64,000 nucleotides of DNA from Melioribacter sp051488685 (GCF_051488685.1 NZ_JBPSEH010000002.1:124001-188000), one strand, 5' to 3'; counted from the first letter of the stretch, positions 33,457 through 42,326 are shown. Translations and numbers: made by a program. Notes: generated from the sequence alone by a model not told the origin.

Positions 33457-34935
33457 TTATTTTATGTTTATGGGTAAATTGATTATAAATGTAGTCCCTT
33501 TACCAAATTCGGACTCCACTTCAATTTTCCCGTGATAAGAGTCGACAATTTTTTTGACGATACTCAATCCCAAACCGGTACCGCTAATACCGCGCGTCAT
33601 TTCATTTTTGGCTCTGTAAAATTCATTGAAAAGTTTTGCTTTTTCTTCTACCTTAAGACCGATACCACTATCACTAATTTTTAGCGCAAGGTAATTATGG
33701 GATTTATATAGTTCTATATTAATTTTACCGTTAAGACGATTGTACTTTATTGCATTGCTCAACAGGTTGGTGACCACTCTTGTTATTTCATTATGATCCG
33801 CATTTATTAAGGGGAGATTTTCTTCTAGATGTGTTGTAATCGAAATGTTCTTTTTCTTTATGTCGAGTTCGAAAAATTGAATCGAATTTTCGATTATTTC
33901 GCGGAGATCGATTTCTTCAATTTCTCTTTGTTTCGTGTTTAATTCAATTCTAGAGATATCGAGAAGATCGTTTACAAGATCGGTTAAGCTTTTGAGGCGT
34001 GTAATGGAACGTCTAATATAGTCTTCCTGTTTCTCTGGCGGCAATTGTATCGATTTGTCAATTAATACATTCAAATAACCCTGAACTGCAGCAAGTGGGG
34101 CTTTCAGTTCATGTGCGACCATCGATACAAACTGCGATTTCAGCAATTCTATTTTTTTGTATTCTGTAATGTTGCTGATGATTAAAACAACACCAGCAAG
34201 ACTACCATCGGAATTTGGAATAGGAGTGGTTGAAAATTCCACTATAAGTTCATTATTCGGCTTGAGTTCGATTTGCTGTGAATAACTTTTTAAGTGAAAT
34301 GTCTCAGAGTCAAAAAGTTTATTTACGGTCTTGACTACTTTTTCCGGAAGTATATTTAATATTTTACTACCTAATTCAATTTCTGTGAGGTCGAGAAACT
34401 TGAGCGCGGCATAGTTATAATAGACAAGTTCGGCATTCTTATTTATTACAAGGATGCCGTCGTTAATCGATTTTATTATTGCATTGAGGCGTGATTTTTC
34501 GTTTGCTAATTCGAGAAGATTTTCTTCACGTTCCTTTTTCAGTTTTTCCGATTCAAGAATTAATTTACGTTGATTGATGCCCTGCTCGATTTGATAAATT
34601 ATTTCCTCAGGAGAAAAAGGTTTGGGTATATAGCCGAAAGCACCAAGGCGTGTCGATTCAATAGCTGTATCATAACTTGCAAATGCAGTTGCAATAAAGC
34701 ACACTGTATTGGGATGGACGGATTTAATTTCCTTGAGTACGGTCAATCCGTCCACATCCGGCATTTTTAGATCGATTATTGCAACATCGAATTCTTTTGA
34801 CTTACCAAGGCGTATCCCATCTTCACCGTTCGAAGCAGTTTCGACATGGTATCCTTCTTCAACAAGAAGCCGTTCCGTACCTAATCGTAATCCATTTTCG
34901 TCGTCAACAATTAATATTTTGGATTTTTCATCCAT
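33457..34935 (-). CDS. Receiver-PAS-histidine kinase
   Basis: This 492-residue soluble hybrid starts with a receiver domain (ILIVDDENGLRLGTE, Asp in AIIDLKMPDVDGL, Lys in YIPKPFSPEE). A short coiled coil, a PAS domain (about 150-260, with IIKSINDGILVINKNAELVY) and a HisKA domain with the acceptor His in MVAHELKAPLAAVQGYL follow, then HATPase_c (NLLSNAIKYNRLNG and GTGLGLSIVKKI). There is no membrane segment. An N-terminal receiver on a kinase usually means it is itself controlled by another kinase, for which the adjacent hydrogenase-like kinase is the obvious candidate. Confidence 0.94.
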   Translation of the reverse strand: MDEKSKILIVDDENGLRLGTERLLVEEGYHVETASNGEDGIRLGKSKEFDVAIIDLKMPDVDGLTVLKEIKSVHPNTVCFIATAFASYDTAIESTRLGAFGYIPKPFSPEEIIYQIEQGINQRKLILESEKLKKEREENLLELANEKSRLNAIIKSINDGILVINKNAELVYYNYAALKFLDLTEIELGSKILNILPEKVVKTVNKLFDSETFHLKSYSQQIELKPNNELIVEFSTTPIPNSDGSLAGVVLIISNITEYKKIELLKSQFVSMVAHELKAPLAAVQGYLNVLIDKSIQLPPEKQEDYIRRSITRLKSLTDLVNDLLDISRIELNTKQREIEEIDLREIIENSIQFFELDIKKKNISITTHLEENLPLINADHNEITRVVTNLLSNAIKYNRLNGKINIELYKSHNYLALKISDSGIGLKVEEKAKLFNEFYRAKNEMTRGISGTGLGLSIVKKIVDSYHGKIEVESEFGKGTTFIINLPINIK

Positions 34936-34946
34936 TAAATAATTTA

Positions 34947-35327
34947 TTACATGTTTTTTAGTTTCGCTATCAATTCCTCAATGACAATTGGTTTATTCAG
35001 AATTCCGTCACATTTCAACCATTCTTTTTCTTCGTTTGTAGAAGCGCTGAATTTATAACCTGTCGTATATGGTGCCGAAGTTACAATAAAAACTGGTACG
35101 TTGGGGTTTCTTTTTTTAATTCGATGGCATAATATAAAACCTGAATCCATCTCTTCCATTATCAGATCGATTATCGCTACGTCAGGATTTTCTTTTTGGA
35201 ACAATTCCCAGCCATCGATCCCGTTTTCTGCTGTAATTACTTTATATCCTCTGGATTCTAATAATACTTTGTTCTGTTCTAGTAAATCGATATCGTCATC
35301 GACTAACAGTATTTTTTTTACGTCCAT
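34947..35327 (-). CDS. Stand-alone response-regulator receiver
   Basis: This 126-residue CheY-like single-domain receiver has acidic residues in LLVDDDIDLLEQN, phospho-acceptor Asp in AIIDLIMEEMDSGF, Thr in IVTSAPYTTGY and Lys in ILNKPIVIEE. An unusual insertion rich in Ser, Thr and Glu (GYKFSASTNEEKEWLKCDG) sits before the conserved Lys. It lies 16 bp downstream of the hydrogenase-like kinase gene, its probable phosphodonor, and 11 bp upstream of the REC-PAS-kinase gene. Confidence 0.92.
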   Translation of the reverse strand: MDVKKILLVDDDIDLLEQNKVLLESRGYKVITAENGIDGWELFQKENPDVAIIDLIMEEMDSGFILCHRIKKRNPNVPVFIVTSAPYTTGYKFSASTNEEKEWLKCDGILNKPIVIEELIAKLKNM

Positions 35328-35343
35328 TTTAACACCATCCTTT

Positions 35344-37326
35344 TTAATTCAATATCATATAATTTTGTTTAATAGGTAAAGTCACTTCAAATACAGAGCC
35401 TTCGTTTGGTTTGCTTTTGACCGTAATATCTCCACGGTGCATTTTAATAATTCCATACGTAATTGCGAGTCCTAAACCTGTTCCCTTTCCCATTTTTTTT
35501 GTAGTAAAGAAAGGCGTAAAAATTCTATTGAGATACTCCGGCTTTATTCCACAGCCTGTATCCATAATGACTACTTTGACTTTGCTATCAGTTCCTGTAA
35601 TAACAACTGAAAGGACTTTCTCTTTAGAATTTTCCATCGCTTCGCAAGCATTAATAATAATGTTCATAAAAGCTTGTTTGAGCTGGTCGCGATCACACTG
35701 TATTTTAATGCCATCAGTTTTATCTTCTACTTTGAGTTGAATATTTGCGAATTCTGTGCGAATTTTAATTAACTGAAGAATCGAGTCGATAATCGACTTG
35801 ATCTCAATTTCTTCAAGGCAAAGACGTCCCTGTCGCGCAAAGTTCAAAAGGTTCGAAACGATTTTTTTACAACGTTCCGTCTCTTCAATTATTAATTTTA
35901 AGTCCTCAATGCTTTGTTTTTCGCCGCCAAGTTTTTCTATTTTTTTCTTTAACATAGAAGCATAGATTAATATAGAACCGAGTGGGTTGTTCAGTTCGTG
36001 AGCAACTCCAGCTGCAAGTTGTCCTATGGAAGCAAGCTTTTCGGCATTAGCAAGTTGCTCCTGCGTTTCCCTTATTTCTTTATTAGCTTGTTCTAATTTG
36101 TCGATCAAATAAGGCAAACACATATCTTCTTCGGCCAACCCTTTGGCAATAGCAATTGCATATTCCCTGCAAGTTGGATATCCACATGCCCCGCAGTTGA
36201 GTTCATCCGACTTGGATAGTTTATTTGAATTTGCCAGTATGGCTCTAATTGTTTCTTCTGGTGGAGTTGGTCTCCGTTGATTTTTGATCGTAAATTTTCT
36301 TGAAAGATTAATATCCCGATTGTTGTACAAAGTGCTTTGCCATACTTTTTTGTCAAAAGAATTGATGTCCGATTCGATAAAAGAAATTACTTTTTCTCTA
36401 CGGGAGTAATAATTTAATTCGGAATCGATGGCAGGACCGTTTATACAACCTTCACAAAAAAGGATGTCCACAAACTTCGATTTTATTTTTCTATCGGCAA
36501 TCTCGTTGAGAATTTCCTGTACTTTATCTTTTCCTTCAACTACAATAATTTCCTTTTCAAGTATATCACCGTGAGTATCTGTAGTTTTCAGCAACCCGCC
36601 CGTAAGCGGATAAGCTTTTCCCATGTAGGCATGAGGTGGATCAAAAGACGACCTTTCAAGCAAATTAAGATCTATCTGTTTTTGTTCAAATATTTGTTTG
36701 ATTTCTTTGAATGTCAGTACAGCATCAATTGCGTCGTCGACTTCCGGATCGAGGTATTCGCTCTTCTTTGCTATGCAGGGACCAATAAATACAACTTTAA
36801 TATGGTTGCCGTAATTTTTCTTAAGGAATCGTCCCATTGCTATCATTGGAGATACGACTTCAGCAAGGTTATCGGCAATTTCCACAAAATATTTTGTAAT
36901 CCAATTATAAATTGCTGGGCAGGGTGAACTAATTATTGTTTTGCCAGGATTGTTTTCGATATAAGTTTTATATTTATCGCTTATAAGGTCGGCGCCGAAA
37001 GCTGCTTCGCTTACACGTTTAAATCCGAGTTTTTTAAGAGCTGTGATGAATTGTTTTTCGACTCCTGGAAATGATGCAGGAAAAGAAGGTGCTACAATTG
37101 CATAAGTATCGTAACTTGGAAGAAACTCATTGAAAACAATTCCAACATCGTCGAGCACCTGCTTGGCGTTTTGAGAGCACACTTTGACGCAATGCCCGCA
37201 GACAATACATCGTTCTTCAATAACTACTGCCTGCCCGTTTAATACGCGTATTGCTCGAGCAGGACATTCCCTGACGCAGGAATAGCATCTTTTACATCTT
37301 TGTCCTATGGTTGATACAATTCCCAT
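35344..37326 (-). CDS. Histidine kinase fused to a degenerate [FeFe]-hydrogenase domain
   Basis: The 660-residue soluble fusion has, in order: two [4Fe-4S] ferredoxin motifs (C11/14/17/21 and C40/43/46/50); an [FeFe]-hydrogenase large-subunit-like domain (about 70-300); a four-Cys [4Fe-4S] domain (C378, C381, C386, C403) as in CODH/ACS-type proteins; then HisKA with acceptor His443 (AAGVAHELNNPLGSIL) and HATPase_c. The H-cluster motifs are altered. L1 is SSPCPAI (C136), L2 is GPCIAKKSE (C184), and L3 is FCEGCINGP with C291 and C294 only three apart and no GGGQP. It is therefore probably a redox or H2 sensor, not an enzyme. It sits 4 bp downstream of hydA set 1. Confidence 0.93.
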   Translation of the reverse strand: MGIVSTIGQRCKRCYSCVRECPARAIRVLNGQAVVIEERCIVCGHCVKVCSQNAKQVLDDVGIVFNEFLPSYDTYAIVAPSFPASFPGVEKQFITALKKLGFKRVSEAAFGADLISDKYKTYIENNPGKTIISSPCPAIYNWITKYFVEIADNLAEVVSPMIAMGRFLKKNYGNHIKVVFIGPCIAKKSEYLDPEVDDAIDAVLTFKEIKQIFEQKQIDLNLLERSSFDPPHAYMGKAYPLTGGLLKTTDTHGDILEKEIIVVEGKDKVQEILNEIADRKIKSKFVDILFCEGCINGPAIDSELNYYSRREKVISFIESDINSFDKKVWQSTLYNNRDINLSRKFTIKNQRRPTPPEETIRAILANSNKLSKSDELNCGACGYPTCREYAIAIAKGLAEEDMCLPYLIDKLEQANKEIRETQEQLANAEKLASIGQLAAGVAHELNNPLGSILIYASMLKKKIEKLGGEKQSIEDLKLIIEETERCKKIVSNLLNFARQGRLCLEEIEIKSIIDSILQLIKIRTEFANIQLKVEDKTDGIKIQCDRDQLKQAFMNIIINACEAMENSKEKVLSVVITGTDSKVKVVIMDTGCGIKPEYLNRIFTPFFTTKKMGKGTGLGLAITYGIIKMHRGDITVKSKPNEGSVFEVTLPIKQNYMILN

Positions 37327-37330
37327 AGAA

Positions 37331-39061
37331 TCATAATTCTTCTAATATTTTTTTTCTGTTGACATATGTAGTATGCAACAGTTCGTGAGAAAGATGGCTA
37401 TTCGGTTCACCTAAAAATTCGTTATAAAGTTTTTTGATAGATTCATTCTCGTGAGATTTTCTGTGTTTCATTTTTGCATCAATTTCATAGAGAGCGCGAG
37501 CGCGTTTTTGTACTTTTTCCGGTTTTTGATGAATTGGTTGACCACCACCGTTTATGCATCCTCCAGGACATGCCATAACTTCGATGAAATGATATTTTGA
37601 TTCTCCTTTTTCAATTTGCTCAAGTATACCACGTACATTTCCGATTCCATTTACCACAGCGACATTTACTGTGGAACCGTTAATGTCGACTGAAAATTCT
37701 TTTACTCCTTCAAAACCGCGTACGTCTGTCAAATCTACGTTTTCCAGCTCTTTGCCGGAAAGTTTAAAATATGCGGTTCTCAGAGCTGCTTCCATTACTC
37801 CACCGCTCGTACCAAATATTGCAGCAGCGCCAGTCGACTCGCCTAAAGGATTATCAAACTCGTCATCCGGCAAATCGTTAAAATCGATACCTGCAACTTT
37901 GAAAAGACGAACTAACTCTCTCGTGGTCAGTACTGCATCAACGTCAGGTAATTTTGCTTCGGAAAGTTCTGGTCTGCTGGCTTCAAATTTTTTAACCGTG
38001 CACGGCATAATCGAAACGACGAAAATATCTTCGGGATTCAATCCCATCTTTTTTGCATAATATGACTTGACTATAGCACCTTCCATTTCGTGAGGTGATT
38101 TACAGGTAGAAATATGATCGAGTAAATGGGGATAATTTTGTTCTGCAAATTTCACCCATCCAGGGCAACAACTTGTGAACATTGGAATAGTTCCGCCATT
38201 GCCGAGTCGATTTATTAATTCGGTGGCTTCCTCGAGGATAGTTAAATCTGCACCAAAATTAGTATCAAATACTTTATCGAAACCGAGTCTTCTTAGACCT
38301 GTTATTATTTTACCAGTCACATTCGTACCAATTGGAAGATTATATTCTTCACCCAGAGTTGCTCTGACAGCCGGTGCAATCTGAGCAACCGTGAATTTCT
38401 TTTTGTCGTTTAATGCATTTACAACTTCTTTTGCATGGCTTCTTTCACGGAGTGCCGCTGTAGGACAAACCAAAATACATTGCCCGCACAGAATACAATC
38501 GCTTACATTTAGACCTTTGTTAAATGGAGTTGTTACGTTACTTTTGAATCCCCGGTTTGTAAAATCAATTGCACCAATTTTCTGGATTTCATTGCATGTT
38601 CTTACACATCTTCCGCACAAAATACATTTAGCAGGATCGCGTTCCATCGATGGACTTGAAATATCGATTGCGTGGCTTTTCTTTTCGCCTACGTATCTGT
38701 GTTCTCTGATATTGTAACGCTCTGATAAATCCTGGAGTTCGCAATTCTTATTTCTAACACAAATCAGACAATCCTGCGGATGATTTTCGATTAATAGTTC
38801 TATAATTGTTTTTCTTGCTACTCTTACTCTGGGCGAGTTTGTCTGAACTTTCATCCCCTCTTTAACAGGGAAAGCGCAACTGGGTGTAAGATTTCTCATT
38901 CCATCCACTTCTACAACGCAAATTCTGCATGCACCCGAAGGGAATAAATCTTTCATATGGCATAAAGTCGGAATATGAATCCCGACGGATTTAGCTGCTT
39001 CGAGTATAGTCATTCCTTCTTCGGCTTTAACTTTTATATCGTTAATTGTTAATTCTATCAT
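37331..39061 (-). CDS. hydA: [FeFe] hydrogenase catalytic subunit HydA, set 1
   Basis: This 576-residue catalytic subunit has a full set of motifs. They are an N-terminal [2Fe-2S] domain (C34, C45, C48, C62), a [4Fe-4S] His/Cys segment (CLICVRNKNCELQ), two ferredoxin motifs (CILCGRCVRTC and CILCGQCILVC), and the H-cluster with L1 TSCCPGW (C298-C299), L2 MPCTVKKFE (C354) and L3 MACPGGCINGGGQP (C498, C502). It resembles the NADH/ferredoxin electron-bifurcating enzymes of Thermotoga and acetogens in domain order. HydB and HydC partners lie directly upstream. No HydE, HydF or HydG maturase is in the window. Confidence 0.95.
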   Translation of the reverse strand: MIELTINDIKVKAEEGMTILEAAKSVGIHIPTLCHMKDLFPSGACRICVVEVDGMRNLTPSCAFPVKEGMKVQTNSPRVRVARKTIIELLIENHPQDCLICVRNKNCELQDLSERYNIREHRYVGEKKSHAIDISSPSMERDPAKCILCGRCVRTCNEIQKIGAIDFTNRGFKSNVTTPFNKGLNVSDCILCGQCILVCPTAALRERSHAKEVVNALNDKKKFTVAQIAPAVRATLGEEYNLPIGTNVTGKIITGLRRLGFDKVFDTNFGADLTILEEATELINRLGNGGTIPMFTSCCPGWVKFAEQNYPHLLDHISTCKSPHEMEGAIVKSYYAKKMGLNPEDIFVVSIMPCTVKKFEASRPELSEAKLPDVDAVLTTRELVRLFKVAGIDFNDLPDDEFDNPLGESTGAAAIFGTSGGVMEAALRTAYFKLSGKELENVDLTDVRGFEGVKEFSVDINGSTVNVAVVNGIGNVRGILEQIEKGESKYHFIEVMACPGGCINGGGQPIHQKPEKVQKRARALYEIDAKMKHRKSHENESIKKLYNEFLGEPNSHLSHELLHTTYVNRKKILEEL

Positions 39062-39079
39062 AATATACTCCGTTAGAAA

Positions 39080-41065
39080 TTAATTTACTTTAATTGCGTC
39101 AAAACGACACGATTCAAAGCACATACCGCACTTGGTACATTTAATCTGAATAATTTGATGCGGCTGTTTCTTTTCGCCTATGATTGCTTCAGCGGGACAT
39201 TTACGCAAACAGACACCGCAGCCATTACATGCATCCGGATCGATCTCGTATGTTAATAATTCCTTGCATACTTTAGCACTGCACTTTCTTTCGAACAGAT
39301 GTTCTTCGTATTCTTCCCTGAAGTAGCGAAGACCCGACAATACTGGATTCGGTGCACTCTGACCCAATCCGCATAGCGATGTATCCTGAATAACTTTAGC
39401 GAGTCTCTGAAGATGAATAATCCCTTTGAAACGTTGTAGCTGTTCTGTCTTGTCTCCGTTTGTACCGTATCGGACTGGAATTCTTTCAATGATTTCAAGC
39501 ATTCTTTTAGTACCTTCACGGCACGGTACACATTTCCCGCATGATTCATTTTGAATAAAAGTTAGGAAGAATTTGGCAACATCGACCATACACGTATCTT
39601 CATCCATAACAACAAAACCGCCGGAACCCATCATAGCACCAACTTCTCTTAATGATTCATAATCAACTTCGGTATCGAGTACAGAATCAGGCAAACATCC
39701 ACCCGATGGACCGCCAATCTGTACTGCTTTGAATTTTTTATTGTTCGGAATACCGCCACCTATGTCGAAGACTACCTCTCTCAGAGTAATACCCATTGGA
39801 ACTTCTACCAGACCGCTATTTACAACTTTTCCGCTCAATGCAAATACTTTTGTGCCTTTACTCGACTTCGTCCCAATGGATGAAAACCATGCCGACCCGA
39901 TGTTTATGATTGAAGGTACATTTGCAAAAGTTTCTACGTTATTTATCACTGTTGGTTTACCCCATAGACCACTATCGGCAGGATAAGGAGGTCTGGGACG
40001 TGGCATGCCTCTTTTGCCTTCGATCGAAGCAATTAATGCAGTTTCTTCACCGCATACAAAAGCGCCTGCTCCTTTTTTAATTTTAAGGTCAAAATCGAAA
40101 TCGCTATTAAGTATATTTTTACCGAGCAGACCGTATTCTCTGCATTTAAGAATTGCCTCTTCAAGTCTTTCGATTGCAAGCGGATATTCTGCACGACAGT
40201 AGATATAGCCGTAAGAAGCACCGATTGCGTATGCTCCTATAATCATTCCTTCAATTAGTCTGTATGGATCGCTTTCCAGCACAGACCTGTCCATAAAGGC
40301 TCCTGGGTCACCTTCGTCCGCATTACAAATGATATATTTAGTATTCGAGTTCTTTTTGTATGCAAGTTCCCATTTAATTCCAGTCGGGAAACCGCCTCCT
40401 CCCCTACCTCTAAGTCCACTGGTTTTAATTTCTTCAATAACTTTTTCAGGACTGAGAATTCGAAGTGCTTTATCTAAGGCTTTAAATCCTCCGGAAGCAA
40501 TATATTCGTCGATTGAATTTGGATTTATGACGCCGCAATTTTTTAGAACGACTTTTTTCTGTCTTTTGAAAAAGGGAATTTCATTAATATTTGGAATATT
40601 GTCTTTGGTTTCGCCGTAGGTACCGAGTAATTTTTTCTTATAAATTTTTCGATCTATTATAGTGGTTTTTATCAATTCTTTGACGTCTTTGGGTTGAATT
40701 TCACAATATGAAACCCTGTCTTCACCCGGTAATTTAATATCGACTATTGGCTCGCGGGCACAATATCCAACGCATCCGGTAGGTACTATCAAAGCTTTAA
40801 TATTTTCATTGGCAAGTTCTTCTTCAATTGCAGCTTTTACTTTATCTGCACCCGAAGCCAGTCCGCAGGTGCCCATACCGATAAATATTACAGGGACTTT
40901 TGTTGATTCGTAGCGAAGCTTTTCATTAAGACTTTTATATTTTTCTTTGCATTTATCGTCTTTGTGACAAAGGGGTCCTTCCAGGCAGCAGACTACAAAA
41001 AGTTCGCATGGTGTACTGGGAGAATGCCAGCACTGGTCGCAGCATTTTTCAATGAAACTTTTCAT
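39080..41065 (-). CDS. hydB: NuoF-like NADH:flavin subunit HydB, set 1 (long form)
   Basis: The 661-residue protein has an N-terminal cysteine-rich segment (eight Cys in residues 8-39). A thioredoxin-like [2Fe-2S] domain (GMGTCGLASG ... TGCVGYC) follows, then the NuoF core with FMN site RGRGGGGFPTGIKW and NADH site CNADEGDPGAFMDR. A [4Fe-4S] motif SCGKCVPCREG comes next, and two C-terminal ferredoxin motifs (CNGCGVCLRKC and CTKCGMCFESC). Apart from the first 40 residues this is the classical HydB of bifurcating hydrogenases. It overlaps hydC by 4 bp and precedes hydA by 18 bp. Confidence 0.95.
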   Translation of the reverse strand: MKSFIEKCCDQCWHSPSTPCELFVVCCLEGPLCHKDDKCKEKYKSLNEKLRYESTKVPVIFIGMGTCGLASGADKVKAAIEEELANENIKALIVPTGCVGYCAREPIVDIKLPGEDRVSYCEIQPKDVKELIKTTIIDRKIYKKKLLGTYGETKDNIPNINEIPFFKRQKKVVLKNCGVINPNSIDEYIASGGFKALDKALRILSPEKVIEEIKTSGLRGRGGGGFPTGIKWELAYKKNSNTKYIICNADEGDPGAFMDRSVLESDPYRLIEGMIIGAYAIGASYGYIYCRAEYPLAIERLEEAILKCREYGLLGKNILNSDFDFDLKIKKGAGAFVCGEETALIASIEGKRGMPRPRPPYPADSGLWGKPTVINNVETFANVPSIINIGSAWFSSIGTKSSKGTKVFALSGKVVNSGLVEVPMGITLREVVFDIGGGIPNNKKFKAVQIGGPSGGCLPDSVLDTEVDYESLREVGAMMGSGGFVVMDEDTCMVDVAKFFLTFIQNESCGKCVPCREGTKRMLEIIERIPVRYGTNGDKTEQLQRFKGIIHLQRLAKVIQDTSLCGLGQSAPNPVLSGLRYFREEYEEHLFERKCSAKVCKELLTYEIDPDACNGCGVCLRKCPAEAIIGEKKQPHQIIQIKCTKCGMCFESCRFDAIKVN

Positions 41066-41532
41066 TCTATACTCACTGCTTGTTCTTGTTTTTTGTACTT
41101 ATTGAGAATTTTGGGTATTTCTTTTACAGTAACTCGTCCATAATAATCGTCGTTAATATTAATAACCGGGGCGATACTGCAGGCTCCGATACATGCGACA
41201 GTTTCGAGTGTAAATAATTTATCACGTGTAGTTTGACCGGCGCAAATGCCCAGTTCGTTTTCTAATGCCGTTAAAATATTAGCGGAATTTTTAACATGGC
41301 ATGCTGTTCCCCGACAAACTCGTATAATATTCTTTCCAAGTGGTGTTAAACGAAATTGATTGTAAAATGTGGCAACACCGTAAACACCGCTCAAAGACAT
41401 TCCGATGTGTTCGGCTACTTTACGTAGTTCTTTTTCGGGCAAATAGCCATGAATTTCCTGAATATCCTGCAGTATAGCTATTAAATTACTACGGTCGTTT
41501 TTCGGATATTTCTGAAAAATATTGTCATCCAT
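41062..41532 (-). CDS. hydC: NuoE-like [2Fe-2S] subunit HydC, set 1
   Basis: This 156-residue NuoE-family subunit has [2Fe-2S] ligands in CRGTAC and CIGAC and a helical N-terminal half (LIAILQDIQEIHGYLPEKEL). It is the first gene of the ten-gene leftward hydrogenase operon, and its stop overlaps the hydB start (ATGA, 41062-41065). The operon promoter should lie in the 299-bp gap upstream (41533-41831). Together with the next two genes it encodes the first HydABC trimer. Confidence 0.95.
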   Translation of the reverse strand: MDDNIFQKYPKNDRSNLIAILQDIQEIHGYLPEKELRKVAEHIGMSLSGVYGVATFYNQFRLTPLGKNIIRVCRGTACHVKNSANILTALENELGICAGQTTRDKLFTLETVACIGACSIAPVININDDYYGRVTVKEIPKILNKYKKQEQAVSIE

Positions 41533-41831
41533 GTTATATTTCTCTTATTTATTTAGGTTATTAATTATATACAGATAATATGCCAAAAATTTAAAACTGA
41601 AATGACTTATTTATGTGTAAAAAATGAGGTTAGTGTCCGTTTTTTTGCTTTTAACTTTCCTAAGTGTGAGAAAAGTAAAATATGAATTCTAAATTTATAA
41701 AGTATATCGTGTCTTAATATGCTATTATTTTTCTCTTTTTTTGTGCAAAATGATTAAGAGAGATAATAATTTTTTAAAGAGAGGGTTCAAGTTATGAACC
41801 CTGCACTAAGGAGTGTAAATTTATGAGAGTC
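41533..41831. other. 299-bp gap holding the hydrogenase operon promoter region
   Basis: This AT-rich region lies between purE and hydC, both on the minus strand, so it should hold the hydrogenase promoter and the purE terminator. GGGTTCA (41783-41789) and TGAACCC (41795-41801) form a perfect 7-bp hairpin with a 5-nt loop, 31 bp downstream of the purE stop. No T-run follows directly on the minus strand. No clear -10/-35 pair, sigma-54 box or convincing reading frame was seen. Confidence 0.5.
41783..41801 (-). terminator. Hairpin downstream of purE
   Basis: The perfect 7-bp inverted repeat GGGTTCA/TGAACCC with loop AGTTA lies just beyond the purE stop codon. On the minus strand the 3' side reads CTCTCTTT rather than a uniform T-run. 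It could be a weak terminator or an operator for the hydrogenase promoter. Confidence 0.4.
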
Positions 41832-42326
41832 TTACTGATTGAGACTTGAATCTTTTTTAAGAACTTCTTCTTCCATCATTTTTTTGTATTGAATAATTTT
41901 TTCTGAGAGATTTGAATCGTAAGTGGCTAAAATCTGGATTGCAAGAAGGGCGGCGTTCTTTGAACCATCAATTGCAACTGTGGCTACAGGCACTCCACCT
42001 GGCATTTGAACTATCGAAAGTAATGAATCAATTCCCTGTAAAGCACCGCTTTTAAGTGGCACACCAATGACGGGCAGATGAGTGTAGGCAGCAACTACGC
42101 CTGGTAAATGAGCAGCCAAACCCGCCCCGGCAATTACTACTTTAACGCCCCTTGTGCTTAACTTTTCAACATAATCCTTCAAATGATTCGGCACTCTGTG
42201 AGCTGATAAGATCCTCATTTCATATAAAATGCCAAATTGTTCCAAAATTTCGGCAGCTTTTTTCATTACGGGAAGATCTGAATCGCTTCCCATTAAAATG
42301 CTTACCAAAGGATTTTTTGCTGTCAT
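41832..42326 (-). CDS. purE: N5-carboxyaminoimidazole ribonucleotide mutase PurE
   Basis: PurE rearranges N5-CAIR to CAIR in purine synthesis. The 164-residue protein is a class I PurE. It shows ILMGSDSDLPVMKKA, the catalytic His and Arg in RILSAHRVPN, AGAGLAAHLPGVVAAYTHLP, and the substrate loop VPLKSGALQGIDSLLSIVQM. The length is typical. No purK follows, so that enzyme must lie elsewhere or be absent. The DUF2807 gene lies 66 bp upstream on the same strand. Confidence 0.96.
   Translation of the reverse strand: MTAKNPLVSILMGSDSDLPVMKKAAEILEQFGILYEMRILSAHRVPNHLKDYVEKLSTRGVKVVIAGAGLAAHLPGVVAAYTHLPVIGVPLKSGALQGIDSLLSIVQMPGGVPVATVAIDGSKNAALLAIQILATYDSNLSEKIIQYKKMMEEEVLKKDSSLNQ

Noticed and set aside
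35344..37326. A third catalytic [FeFe] hydrogenase
   Set aside because: The hydrogenase-like domain lacks the canonical L1 and L3 ligand patterns and is fused to a histidine kinase, so a sensor role is much more likely.
41794..41850. Tiny plus-strand frames MNPALRSVNL and MRVLLIET preceded by AGGAG
   Set aside because: They are only 10 and 8 codons, the second runs into the purE coding region, and no structure such as a leader-peptide attenuator for a downstream plus-strand gene exists.
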